Below, piece by piece: positions 35,880 through 44,524 of a stretch of DNA of 64,000 nt. The position numbers were made by a program, and so were the translations under genes. This stretch comes from Aliiglaciecola sp. M165 (GTDB lineage Bacteria > Pseudomonadota > Gammaproteobacteria > Enterobacterales > Alteromonadaceae), in assembly GCF_007197995.1 (NCBI RefSeq), contig NZ_VKKH01000005.1, positions 124,001-188,000 of the forward strand, in the 5' to 3' direction. The stretch's first letter is position 1. Every line of letters starts with the position of its first letter. The notes under the pieces are model-generated. The model was not told where the DNA came from. It did no database searches and saw nothing but the letters and a program-made list of their open reading frames with translations.

Positions 35880-36655
35880 CGGTCAAAGTGGTTAAAGTAG
35901 GCGGCGCCTTTTTGGATGACCCGGATATTTCTATACCCTTTTTTAAAGCATTGTGCGCGTCTCATACTCAGACCCCCATCGTACTAGTGCATGGTGGTGG
36001 CAGCTCAGTCGAAAAGCTTATGTCAGACTTGGATCTACCAACAGCGAAAATTGATGGGTTACGCGTCACACCGCCGGAACAAATTAATTATGTGGTGGGC
36101 GCATTAGCCGGCACAGTCAACAAACAACTCTGTGCATTGGCGCAACAAGCTGGTTTAAATACGGTCGGGTTGAGCCTATTCGATGGCAACATGACAGTTT
36201 GCCAAAAAATTAACGATGAATTAGGTAATGTGGGTCAGGCAACGGTCCATGACCCACTATTATTGACCACTTTGTTGGGTTCCGGTTACTTGCCTATTAT
36301 TAGCTCCATTGGCAAAGACACATCCGGTCAATTACTCAATGTGAATGCCGATCAAGCGGCTACGGTAATTGCAAAACTACTTAATGCTCAGCTGGTTTTG
36401 TTATCGGACGTAAAAGGCGTGCTTGATGAACATAGCGAACTGGTCAGCAGTCTTGATGAAATACAAATTGATAAACTCATCGACTGTGGAGTGATCCGTG
36501 ATGGTATGACGGTTAAAGTTAACGCTGCGCTTGATGCAGCCAAAGCCATTCAGCAGCCGGTCACCATTGCGAGCTGGAAAGACCTAACCATATTTAATGA
36601 CGACGGGGCCGGATCCGTTGGAACAACAATTTTACCCAATAAACAGGAAGCATGA
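35876..36655 (+). CDS. argB: Acetylglutamate kinase
   Basis: 259 residues, the short E. coli-type form without the N-terminal helix of arginine-inhibited hexameric kinases, so strong end-product feedback is unlikely here (inference from family structure). It phosphorylates N-acetylglutamate. It has KVGGAFLDD, VHGGGSSVEKL, NVNADQAATVIAKLL and DGMTVKVNAALDAA. ATGA overlaps with both argC and argF indicate coupled translation. Confidence 0.97.
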   Translation: MTVKVVKVGGAFLDDPDISIPFFKALCASHTQTPIVLVHGGGSSVEKLMSDLDLPTAKIDGLRVTPPEQINYVVGALAGTVNKQLCALAQQAGLNTVGLSLFDGNMTVCQKINDELGNVGQATVHDPLLLTTLLGSGYLPIISSIGKDTSGQLLNVNADQAATVIAKLLNAQLVLLSDVKGVLDEHSELVSSLDEIQIDKLIDCGVIRDGMTVKVNAALDAAKAIQQPVTIASWKDLTIFNDDGAGSVGTTILPNKQEA

Positions 36656-37563
36656 TGAAACAGGACTTGTTAACCTTTAAAGATTGGTCAGCGCAGCAAA
36701 TCTCAGATTTGTTGAGCCTTGCTATCAAAATGAAAACCACCCCTGCAGATTACCAAGATTCCCTAAAAGGCAAATCGGTTGTCGCTTTGTTCGAAAAGCC
36801 TTCATTACGCACCCGGGTTAGCTTTGACATTGGCATTCACAAACTGGGTGGCCACATGGTCTATCTTGATAGCCAGGCAAACAAACTAGTCGGCCGTGAA
36901 GACGCATCAGATACCGCGGCAAATCTCGCATGTTGGGCAGATGCGATTGTTGCCAGAGTGTATTCCCATTCCACACTTGAAACCTTTAGCCAATCTGCCA
37001 AGGTACCAGTAATTAACGCGCTTTGTGACAAATATCACCCTTGTCAGGCCCTTGCAGATTATCTGACGTTGGCTGAAAATTATGAACAGCTTCAAGGGTT
37101 AACCCTTGCCTATATTGGTGACGGTAACAACGTGACACATTCATTATTGTTGATGGGCGCAATTTTAGGTGTGAATGTGATTAGCGTGACCCCGTTGGGC
37201 CATGAAGTGGATGAAGAAATCCTGCAAATAGCTCAATCTATCGGTGAAAAAACCGGTGCAAAGATTGTTCAGGATCATGATCTTCGCGCAGCAAAAGGGG
37301 CGGATGTGCTCTATGCTGACACTTGGATTTCGATGGGTGACACCACTGCATTGGATCAAATAAAACAAATTTTCGACCCTTACAAAGTCGACGAAGCGTT
37401 GATGGCAATGACAGGGGCAAAGTATGTAATGCATTGTCAGCCTGCCCATCGCGATTTGGAGATCAGCGGCAGCTTGATCGATAGCGACCAGTCTTTGTTA
37501 ATGCAACAGGCTGAAAATCGTATGTGGGCACAAAATGCCATTTTGGCGACTTTACTCAAATAA
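36652..37563 (+). CDS. argF: Ornithine carbamoyltransferase
   Basis: 303 residues. It transfers carbamoyl phosphate to ornithine, forming citrulline. The carbamoyl-phosphate loop is EKPSLRTRVSFD; HPCQALADYLT and GDGNNVTHSLLL are typical. The ornithine-site motif reads MHCQPAHRD, with Gln where E. coli has Leu (HCLPAF/H); I note this but still prefer the standard activity, given argE and the operon context. It overlaps argB by 4 bp and leads to argG after 34 bp. Confidence 0.95.
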   Translation: MMKQDLLTFKDWSAQQISDLLSLAIKMKTTPADYQDSLKGKSVVALFEKPSLRTRVSFDIGIHKLGGHMVYLDSQANKLVGREDASDTAANLACWADAIVARVYSHSTLETFSQSAKVPVINALCDKYHPCQALADYLTLAENYEQLQGLTLAYIGDGNNVTHSLLLMGAILGVNVISVTPLGHEVDEEILQIAQSIGEKTGAKIVQDHDLRAAKGADVLYADTWISMGDTTALDQIKQIFDPYKVDEALMAMTGAKYVMHCQPAHRDLEISGSLIDSDQSLLMQQAENRMWAQNAILATLLK

Positions 37564-37597
37564 CATGAATCATAATACGTAATTTTTAGGAACGAAC

Positions 37598-38851
37598 ATG
37601 TCAAAACCCTCTATCAAAAAAGTGGTATTAGCCTACTCAGGAGGCCTGGACACCTCTGCGATAATCCCATGGTTAAAAGAAAACTACGATTGTGAAGTTG
37701 TCGCCTTTGCAGCCGACGTGGGTCAAGGTGAGGAAGAGTTGGAAGGCTTGCACGAAAAAGCCATTCAAACCGGTGCAAGCGAGTGTTACATCGTCGATTT
37801 AAAAGAAGAATTTGTTGCCGACTATATCTTCCCGACGATTACCACAGGCGCAGTATACGAAGATGATTATTTGCTGGGAACGTCTATGGCGCGCCCCGTG
37901 ATTGCTAAAGCACAAGTGGAAATTGCCCGTAAAGTCGGTGCTGATGCTGTGTGCCATGGCTGCACAGGTAAAGGCAACGACCAAGTGCGTTTTGAAAGTG
38001 CATTTGCAGCCTTGGCACCGGATTTACAGGTGATCGCCCCATGGCGTGAATGGGACATGGTTTCTCGTGAAGATTTGCTCGATTATCTTGCTGAGCGTGA
38101 TATTAAAACTAGCGCTTCCGCGACCAAAATATATAGCCGAGACGCTAACGCATGGCATATTTCTCATGAAGGTGGCGAGTTAGAAGATCCCTGGTGTGAA
38201 CCCACGAAACAAATCTGGACCATGACAGTGGATCCTGAAGATGCACCAGATAGCCCAGAGCGAGTGCAACTGACTTTTGATCAAGGGCGATTGGTTGCTG
38301 TCAATAAAGAACATTTATCTCCCTATCAGGCCTTGGTCAAACTTAATGACATAGCCGCGGCACACGGTGTAGGCCGCATCGACATTGTTGAAAACCGTTT
38401 AGTAGGTATGAAATCACGAGGGTGTTATGAAACACCAGGTGGTACAGTCATCATGGCAGCCTATAAGGCGTTGGAATGTTTGGTGCTAGATAAAGCTGCA
38501 TTTAAACATCGTGAGCAGCTAGGCTTGGAGTTTTCTCATGTGATGTACGACGGCCGTTGGTTTACTGCATTGTCTGATTCGTTGCTCGCCGGTGCAGGGT
38601 CGTTTGCTAAACAAGTCACTGGTGACATAGTAGTGAAATTGTACAAAGGCAGTGCCACAGTGGTGCAGCGCCGCTCACCTAACAGCCTATATTCTGAAGC
38701 CTTTGCCACTTTTGGTGAAGATGATGTGTACGACCAAAAACACGCCGAGGGCTTTATTCGTCTGTTTAGTTTATCAAGTCGAATCCAAGCGTTAAACGCC
38801 AATCCTATCGCCTCTGAAGGTGAAAAGAAGAACAATGGAGAGAGACGCTAA
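37598..38851 (+). CDS. argG: Argininosuccinate synthase
   Basis: 417 residues. It ligates citrulline and aspartate with ATP. The N-type pyrophosphatase loop is [14 protein letters not shown] at residues 10-23; [15 protein letters not shown] and [11 protein letters not shown] are conserved substrate segments. The ATG has an AGGAACG site. Its stop shares one base with the argH ATG (TAATG). Confidence 0.98.
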   Translation: MSKPSIKKVVLAYSGGLDTSAIIPWLKENYDCEVVAFAADVGQGEEELEGLHEKAIQTGASECYIVDLKEEFVADYIFPTITTGAVYEDDYLLGTSMARPVIAKAQVEIARKVGADAVCHGCTGKGNDQVRFESAFAALAPDLQVIAPWREWDMVSREDLLDYLAERDIKTSASATKIYSRDANAWHISHEGGELEDPWCEPTKQIWTMTVDPEDAPDSPERVQLTFDQGRLVAVNKEHLSPYQALVKLNDIAAAHGVGRIDIVENRLVGMKSRGCYETPGGTVIMAAYKALECLVLDKAAFKHREQLGLEFSHVMYDGRWFTALSDSLLAGAGSFAKQVTGDIVVKLYKGSATVVQRRSPNSLYSEAFATFGEDDVYDQKHAEGFIRLFSLSSRIQALNANPIASEGEKKNNGERR

Positions 38852-40227
38852 TGGGTCTGTGGGGAGGCCGTTTTCAAGGTGGCAGCAGCAATATGTTTCG
38901 GCAGGTCAACGACTCCCTGCCCTTTGACCGGATCCTAGCTAGTCAGGATATTCGCGGTTCAATTATCTGGTCACGTGCGATAGCCAAGGCGGGGGTAATG
39001 AGTGAACAGGAGCAACAGCAAATTGAAGCTGCACTGTCTGCACTGTTGGAAAAAGCCGAAGCGGGTGAACTGGATTTTGACGCTAGCAGTGAAGAAGATA
39101 TTCACAGTTTTGTTGAAGCTGCGCTGATCGAACAACTCGGCGATCTGGGGCGAAAGCTGCATACAGGCCGTAGCCGTAATGATCAGGTCGCCACCGATTT
39201 TCGCCTTTGGTGCAAAGAACACATTGTTAACTTACGTGATGACTTGCTTGGCGTGAAGGCCGCGCTGGTCAACTCGGCGGATGCTAATCGACAGGTTATA
39301 TTACCCGGTTATACCCATCTTCAGCGAGCACAACCGGTGCGTTACCCTCATTGGTGTCTGGCCTATGTCGAAATGATTAAACGTGATATCAGCCGTCTGG
39401 ATGATTTGCTGATTCGTATGGATCAGAGTCCTTTAGGATGCGGTGCGTTGGCGGGGACAGTATACGAAATCGATAGACAAGAGATCGCCTCTCAACTGGG
39501 GTTTGCCAGTCCTAGCATCAATAGTCTCGATGCCGTCTCCGACAGAGACTATGTGCTGGAGCTGATGTTTTGCGCCAGCACCAGCATGATGCATTTATCT
39601 CGTATGGCAGAAGATTTGATCTTCTTCAATTCAGGCGAAGCGGGTTTTATTACATTGGGCGATGCAGTGACATCAGGTTCATCATTAATGCCACAAAAGA
39701 AAAACCCCGATGCATTGGAGTTGATGCGAGGTAAATGTGGACGTGTGTTTGGAAGCTTGCAAAGTTTGCTGGTCACCATGAAAGGCCTGCCACTTGCCTA
39801 CAACAAAGATATGCAAGAAGACAAAGAGGGTGCGTTTGATGCAGTCAATCAATGGCATATTTGCTTGTGTATAGCAGCGGAAGTTATCGACACCATTCAG
39901 CTTGATGCTCAACGCTGCGCACAAGCGGCACGCCAGGGCTATGCAAACGCTACAGAAATGGCAGATTACCTCGTTGGCAAAGGGATCCCGTTTAGAACCG
40001 CACACGATATTTCTGGACAGATCGTGCTAGCGGCCATAGCGCAAAATAAACCCATCGAAGGGCTCTCATTGACCGAGCTTCAAAGCTTCAGTGATGTCAT
40101 TGAAAACGATGTGTATGACATTTTGGAGCTGGAGTACTTAGTCGATAAACGCAATATTCTAGGTGGCACTGGCGCGAAACCGGTATTTGCAGCGTTAGAT
40201 AACGAGCTTGCGGCGTTGAAAGGGTAG
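38851..40227 (+). CDS. argH: Argininosuccinate lyase
   Basis: 458 residues, the normal length, without the GNAT fusion seen in Vibrio and Moritella ArgH(A). It cleaves argininosuccinate to arginine and fumarate. [21 protein letters not shown] starts the protein, [16 protein letters not shown] and [11 protein letters not shown] follow, and the fumarase-superfamily signature [12 protein letters not shown] carries the catalytic Ser. It is followed 14 bp later by a separate argA. Confidence 0.98.
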   Translation: MGLWGGRFQGGSSNMFRQVNDSLPFDRILASQDIRGSIIWSRAIAKAGVMSEQEQQQIEAALSALLEKAEAGELDFDASSEEDIHSFVEAALIEQLGDLGRKLHTGRSRNDQVATDFRLWCKEHIVNLRDDLLGVKAALVNSADANRQVILPGYTHLQRAQPVRYPHWCLAYVEMIKRDISRLDDLLIRMDQSPLGCGALAGTVYEIDRQEIASQLGFASPSINSLDAVSDRDYVLELMFCASTSMMHLSRMAEDLIFFNSGEAGFITLGDAVTSGSSLMPQKKNPDALELMRGKCGRVFGSLQSLLVTMKGLPLAYNKDMQEDKEGAFDAVNQWHICLCIAAEVIDTIQLDAQRCAQAARQGYANATEMADYLVGKGIPFRTAHDISGQIVLAAIAQNKPIEGLSLTELQSFSDVIENDVYDILELEYLVDKRNILGGTGAKPVFAALDNELAALKG

Positions 40228-40241
40228 GGAAAGGAAACACC

Positions 40242-41552
40242 ATGGTGATGTCGGACATTGATAGCGTCAAACTTTTCAGAAACTCTGCGCCTTATATCAA
40301 TGCGCACCGAGGAAAAACCTTTGTATTGATGTTTGGCGGAGAGGCTATTGAAGACGCCAACTTTGCCAATATCATCAGCGATATAGCCTTGTTAAACAGC
40401 TTGGGAGTGAAACTCGTTTTAGTGCATGGTGCAAGGCCACAAATTGACCAACGTATTGCGTTACGTGGTGTTGAAAAGCGCTTTGCCAACAATATTCGAC
40501 TCACCGACAAACAAACCCTTGAATCGGTTAAAGACGCAGCCGGTTCGGTGCGTTCGCAAATAGAGGCCCTGTTAACCATGGGGCTGGCCAATTCCCCGAT
40601 GCACGGTTCACAAATTCGCGTGTGTTCGGGCAATCTGGTGGTGGCAATGCCCATGGGTGTGCGCGACGGCGTTGATTACGAGCACACGGGCCTAGTGCGC
40701 AGAATCGACGTTGAGGGGATTAATGATCATCTTCAAGATGGTTCGATTGTTCTACTGTCGCCAATGGGTTATTCGTCTACAGGAGAGGTCTTTAACTTAT
40801 CCCACGAAGATGTTGCTACACAGGCTGCTATAGGATTGCAAGCAGATAAGCTAATTATTTTTTCCGAACATCAAGGCATTATTGATGAATCAGGAAAACT
40901 GTGCAGAAACATCGACTCCGCTCAACTTGAAGGGCTTTTGGCTGGGACAGACACCCACAATCAGCGCGCTATTTTACACGCGATCAAAGAGTCACTGGCA
41001 GAAGATATTCCTCGATGTCATTGTGTTGGCTATCACCAAGATGGAGCATTGTTACAGGAGTTGTTCACTCGTGATGGTTCAGGGTCGTTGATTTCTAAAA
41101 AACACTACGAGCAACTGCGCCAGGCTAAAATTGAAGATGTGGGTGGGATCCTTCAGCTAATTAACCCGCTTGAGGAAAAGGGCATTTTGGTCAAACGATC
41201 GCGAGAGCTACTGGAAGCTGAGATTGAAAGATTCACCTTGATTGAACGGGACGGCATGGTTGTCGCTTGCGCGGCTTTCTATCCCTATCAATCTGAAGGT
41301 ACGGGCGAGTTGGCTTGCGTGGCGACTCATCCAGACTACCGAGGTAGTAGTCGTGGAGAACGCTTACTTGAAGCCATTAAGCAACAAGCCGAACAACTCG
41401 GTCTTACGTCGATTTTCGTGCTCACCACGGTCACCGCTCACTGGTTTCAGGAGCAAGGATTTGTTCAGGCTGACCTACCCTCTTTGCCTGAATCGAAAAA
41501 GGAACTTTATAATTTCCAGCGTAACTCTAAGGTATTCACACTAAAGTTCTGA
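40242..41552 (+). CDS. argA: N-acetylglutamate synthase
   Basis: 436 residues, the classical two-domain form. An amino-acid-kinase-like N-terminus (VLMFGGEAIEDANF, LVLVHGARPQID; about 20-290) normally binds arginine for feedback inhibition, and a C-terminal GNAT domain (about 295-436) has the acetyl-CoA loop VATHPDYRGSSRGERLLEAI. It makes the first pathway intermediate from glutamate and acetyl-CoA. Being both feedback-controlled and operon-encoded, it closes the linear pathway with argE. A weak 7-bp hairpin (41568-41589) follows. Confidence 0.96.
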   Translation: MVMSDIDSVKLFRNSAPYINAHRGKTFVLMFGGEAIEDANFANIISDIALLNSLGVKLVLVHGARPQIDQRIALRGVEKRFANNIRLTDKQTLESVKDAAGSVRSQIEALLTMGLANSPMHGSQIRVCSGNLVVAMPMGVRDGVDYEHTGLVRRIDVEGINDHLQDGSIVLLSPMGYSSTGEVFNLSHEDVATQAAIGLQADKLIIFSEHQGIIDESGKLCRNIDSAQLEGLLAGTDTHNQRAILHAIKESLAEDIPRCHCVGYHQDGALLQELFTRDGSGSLISKKHYEQLRQAKIEDVGGILQLINPLEEKGILVKRSRELLEAEIERFTLIERDGMVVACAAFYPYQSEGTGELACVATHPDYRGSSRGERLLEAIKQQAEQLGLTSIFVLTTVTAHWFQEQGFVQADLPSLPESKKELYNFQRNSKVFTLKF

Positions 41553-41777
41553 TTTTCAATAATCTCGTCAAACGAACAAGTACGTTTGATAACTAGAGTC
41601 ATTCCTTTGTAGTGCGATAAGCCCTTCAATATATTGTCAGCATTTTTAACATTAACCAATTGAACATCAACATGATTTCATTTAACCCGCTGTATTTTAT
41701 ATATATTTTGTGTTGGTATTAAATTTGCTGGTTTATTTTTTAAAAGCTAATCAGTTTGACAACGGAATCAAAACGTT

Positions 41778-42581
41778 ATGAAAAAATTACTACAAACTGC
41801 CCTTCTTCTAGCGTCTACGCTCTCATTGAGCGCCAACGCCGGCTTGTTGATGGCAATAGATAACAGAAACGATACCTTGGTCAGTATTGATACTGACACC
41901 TTGGCACTGACAACTATTGGGAACTTGGGGACAAACGTCGCTTTTGGCGGGCTTTCTTATGATTCCAACTCTGATACATTGTACATGGTAGGTGGGCGTA
42001 ACAACGAAAATCTCTATACTGTTGATATGACCACAGGAAATGCGTCTTTGGTGGGCTCACACGGTATCAGAGACTTATTTGCCATAGCTTTTGATACGAC
42101 TAGCGGTATGTTATACGGATCTCAATTTTCCGGTGGAACAGGTCTATTTTCATTGGATGTCAGTACGGGTGCAGCAACAACGATTAATGCCGCGATGGCT
42201 ACCGGAATAGGTGGCATGACATACAATGCTGTCAGTGACATTTTGGTTGGTATGAATGATGGAGCGGGTGATTTATACAATGTCAACCGAGCAAATGGCG
42301 ACCTCACGCTATTGTTTGATGGTCCTTTTGTCAATAATAGTGGCCTAGCGTTTGATGACGAGAAAGACGTATACTGGAGCATCGATTACAGCGGTAACCT
42401 ATTTTCCTACGATAATGGAAATGGCTTTGCACGAACCACAGAATTATCCGGATTAGGAAATTTTGATGGGCTTGCTTATATCAATGAAAGTGTAACTCAA
42501 CCCAACGATATTCCTGAACCTGGCGCTTTGGCATTATTCGCACTAGGCTTGTTAGGTTTGAGAAAGGTGCGTCGCAGCTAA
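41778..42581 (+). CDS. PEP-CTERM exported beta-propeller protein
   Basis: 267 residues. A signal peptide ends at LSANA. Repeating blocks of about 40 residues (FGGLSYDSNSDTLYMVGG, FAIAFDTTSGMLYGSQ, IGGMTYNAVSDILVGM, SGLAFDDEKDVYWSID) indicate a small propeller. The tail IPEPGALALFALGLLGLRKVRRS is a PEP-CTERM exosortase signal. It is the second such protein in the window, unlinked to any EPS cluster here. 225 bp of AT-rich DNA precedes it; its own terminator follows. Confidence 0.9.
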   Translation: MKKLLQTALLLASTLSLSANAGLLMAIDNRNDTLVSIDTDTLALTTIGNLGTNVAFGGLSYDSNSDTLYMVGGRNNENLYTVDMTTGNASLVGSHGIRDLFAIAFDTTSGMLYGSQFSGGTGLFSLDVSTGAATTINAAMATGIGGMTYNAVSDILVGMNDGAGDLYNVNRANGDLTLLFDGPFVNNSGLAFDDEKDVYWSIDYSGNLFSYDNGNGFARTTELSGLGNFDGLAYINESVTQPNDIPEPGALALFALGLLGLRKVRRS

Positions 42582-42610
42582 ATTTTAATAAACGAATTAG
42601 TCGACTAGCA

Positions 42611-42638
42611 AGCCCGCTTTCACAAGCGGGCTTTTTTT
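42611..42638 (+). terminator. Intrinsic terminator after the PEP-CTERM gene
   Basis: AGCCCGCTT and AAGCGGGCT form a 9-bp stem with a TCAC loop, followed by six T. It abuts the end of the convergent maeA, which may also use it. Confidence 0.92.
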
Positions 42639-44325
42639 AGATACTCACCCGTTTATATTCTCGATACTCCGGCTGCCAGAAATTGCTATTGATACTGGCT
42701 TGCAACTGCTCATCGGTCGTCTCAAGCGCAAGCCCTTGCGATTGAGCCACTTTACCCACAGCAAAGGCAATCTTGCGACTCAAGCTAGCAATATCAATAA
42801 GAGGCGGAAGTAATGCACCTTCACCTGTGTTTGCCAGAGGGGATGCATCGGCCAGGGCTTCACTCGTCACCATCAACATTTCTTCGCTGATCAATCTAGA
42901 CTTACTAGCTATCACACCTAAGCCAATTCCTGGAAAAATGTAGCTATTGTTACACTGCGCGATAGGATAAATCTTGCCATTGTATTCAACTGGAGAGAAG
43001 GGGCTTCCTGTTGCAATGATCACCTGACCTTGAGTCCATTCAATTACTTGCTCAGGGCGGGCTTCAACTTGTCTTGACGGATTACTCAAAGGGAAAATAA
43101 TAGGCAACTCACAGTTGGCTTTCATGCCTTTAATCACATCTTCAGTAAACAACCCAGCCTGTCCTGAAACACCGATCAAAATATCCGGCTTAGCGCAGTT
43201 AACCACATCTAACAATGATGCCCATTCGCCATCATAGGGCCAACCTTGTATGTCATCTGTTTGCTGTACCAATTTCTGCTGAAAATCTCGTAGTCCTTCC
43301 ATCCCTTCTGTCAGCAAACCATAACGATCAATCATGAAAACTTGTTTGCGTGCTTGCTCGTCACTGAGACCTTCGTGGCACATTCGGCTAATGATCATCT
43401 CGGCAATACCGCAGCCTGCGGAACCTGCCCCAACAAACACCACTTTCTGATCTCTTAACTTTGCATTTTTACTTCTGCAGGCGGCTAAAATCGAGCCAAG
43501 GGTTACTGCTGCAGTACCTTGGATATCGTCATTAAAACAACAGACCTGATCACGATACCGTTCAAGCAGTGGCATCGCATTTGGCTGAGCAAAGTCCTCA
43601 AATTGGATCATCACACCAGGCCAACGTCGCTGCGCCGCCTGAATAAATAAATCGACAAATTCATTGTATTCGTCTTGCTCTATGCGCTTGTGGCGCGCGC
43701 CCATGTACATAGGATCATCAAGCAATTTTTGATTGTTTGTTCCCACATCCAACATCACGGGTAAGGTGTAAGCAGGGCTGATCCCGCCACAGGCAGTGTA
43801 CAAAGACAATTTTCCAATCGGAATACCCATTCCGCCAATGCCCTGATCGCCCAAACCTAGAATTCGTTCGCCGTCAGTAACAACAATCACTTTAACTTTG
43901 CGTTTCGTCGCATTGCGCAGAATATCGTCAATTTGGAATCGTTCTGAATAAGACACGAACAGACCGCGCGAACTGCGATAAATATCAGAAAACTGCTCAC
44001 AGGCATCGCCAACAGTCGGGGTATAAATGATTGGCATCATTTCATCGATATGCTCCTGCACCAATCGATAAAACAAGGTTTCGTTATTGTCCTGGATTGC
44101 CCGCAGATAAATATGTTTGTTGATCGGGGCACTAAAGCTTGAATATTGCATGTAAGCACGGTCGACCTGCTCTTCGATACTTTCATATCTTGGCGGCAAC
44201 AAGCCGGTCAAATTGAAATTTTCTCTTTCTTTTGCGGTAAACGCACTGCCCTTATTTAGCAATGGCGTTTCTAGCAGGGCGGGACCAGCGTGGGGAATGT
44301 ACAAATATTTCGAAGCGTTGCTCAT
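42637..44325 (-). CDS. maeA: NAD-dependent malic enzyme
   Basis: 562 residues, matching E. coli MaeA (SfcA). It oxidatively decarboxylates malate to pyruvate. Key segments are [34 protein letters not shown] (with the catalytic region), [16 protein letters not shown] and the NAD fold [24 protein letters not shown] follows. It is monocistronic, 199 bp downstream of mrcA on the same strand, with a terminator in the gap, so an independent promoter is expected. Confidence 0.97.
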   Translation of the reverse strand: MSNASKYLYIPHAGPALLETPLLNKGSAFTAKERENFNLTGLLPPRYESIEEQVDRAYMQYSSFSAPINKHIYLRAIQDNNETLFYRLVQEHIDEMMPIIYTPTVGDACEQFSDIYRSSRGLFVSYSERFQIDDILRNATKRKVKVIVVTDGERILGLGDQGIGGMGIPIGKLSLYTACGGISPAYTLPVMLDVGTNNQKLLDDPMYMGARHKRIEQDEYNEFVDLFIQAAQRRWPGVMIQFEDFAQPNAMPLLERYRDQVCCFNDDIQGTAAVTLGSILAACRSKNAKLRDQKVVFVGAGSAGCGIAEMIISRMCHEGLSDEQARKQVFMIDRYGLLTEGMEGLRDFQQKLVQQTDDIQGWPYDGEWASLLDVVNCAKPDILIGVSGQAGLFTEDVIKGMKANCELPIIFPLSNPSRQVEARPEQVIEWTQGQVIIATGSPFSPVEYNGKIYPIAQCNNSYIFPGIGLGVIASKSRLISEEMLMVTSEALADASPLANTGEGALLPPLIDIASLSRKIAFAVGKVAQSQGLALETTDEQLQASINSNFWQPEYREYKRVSI

Positions 44326-44372
44326 ATTAGCTCAGTTTCATCCGTAGTGATTAAACACAGTGTATGCAGAAA

Positions 44373-44396
44373 AACAAAAAATGCGACGTTAGTCGC
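44373..44396 (-). terminator. Likely intrinsic terminator of mrcA
   Basis: On the minus strand GCGAC-TAAC-GTCGC forms a 5-bp GC-rich stem followed by ATTTTTTGTTTTTC. It lies 129 bp after the mrcA stop and before maeA. Confidence 0.6.
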
Positions 44397-44524
44397 GACA
44401 TTTATAGAATGGCGGCAAGTTTAGCCGAAAACGCTACAAACTCAGTATGAATTTATCTGGTCAGAGGTGATTAGGCGCAAAGAGTCGTTTTGCAACAACC
44501 TATCAAAACCCTAGGCACCAATCA

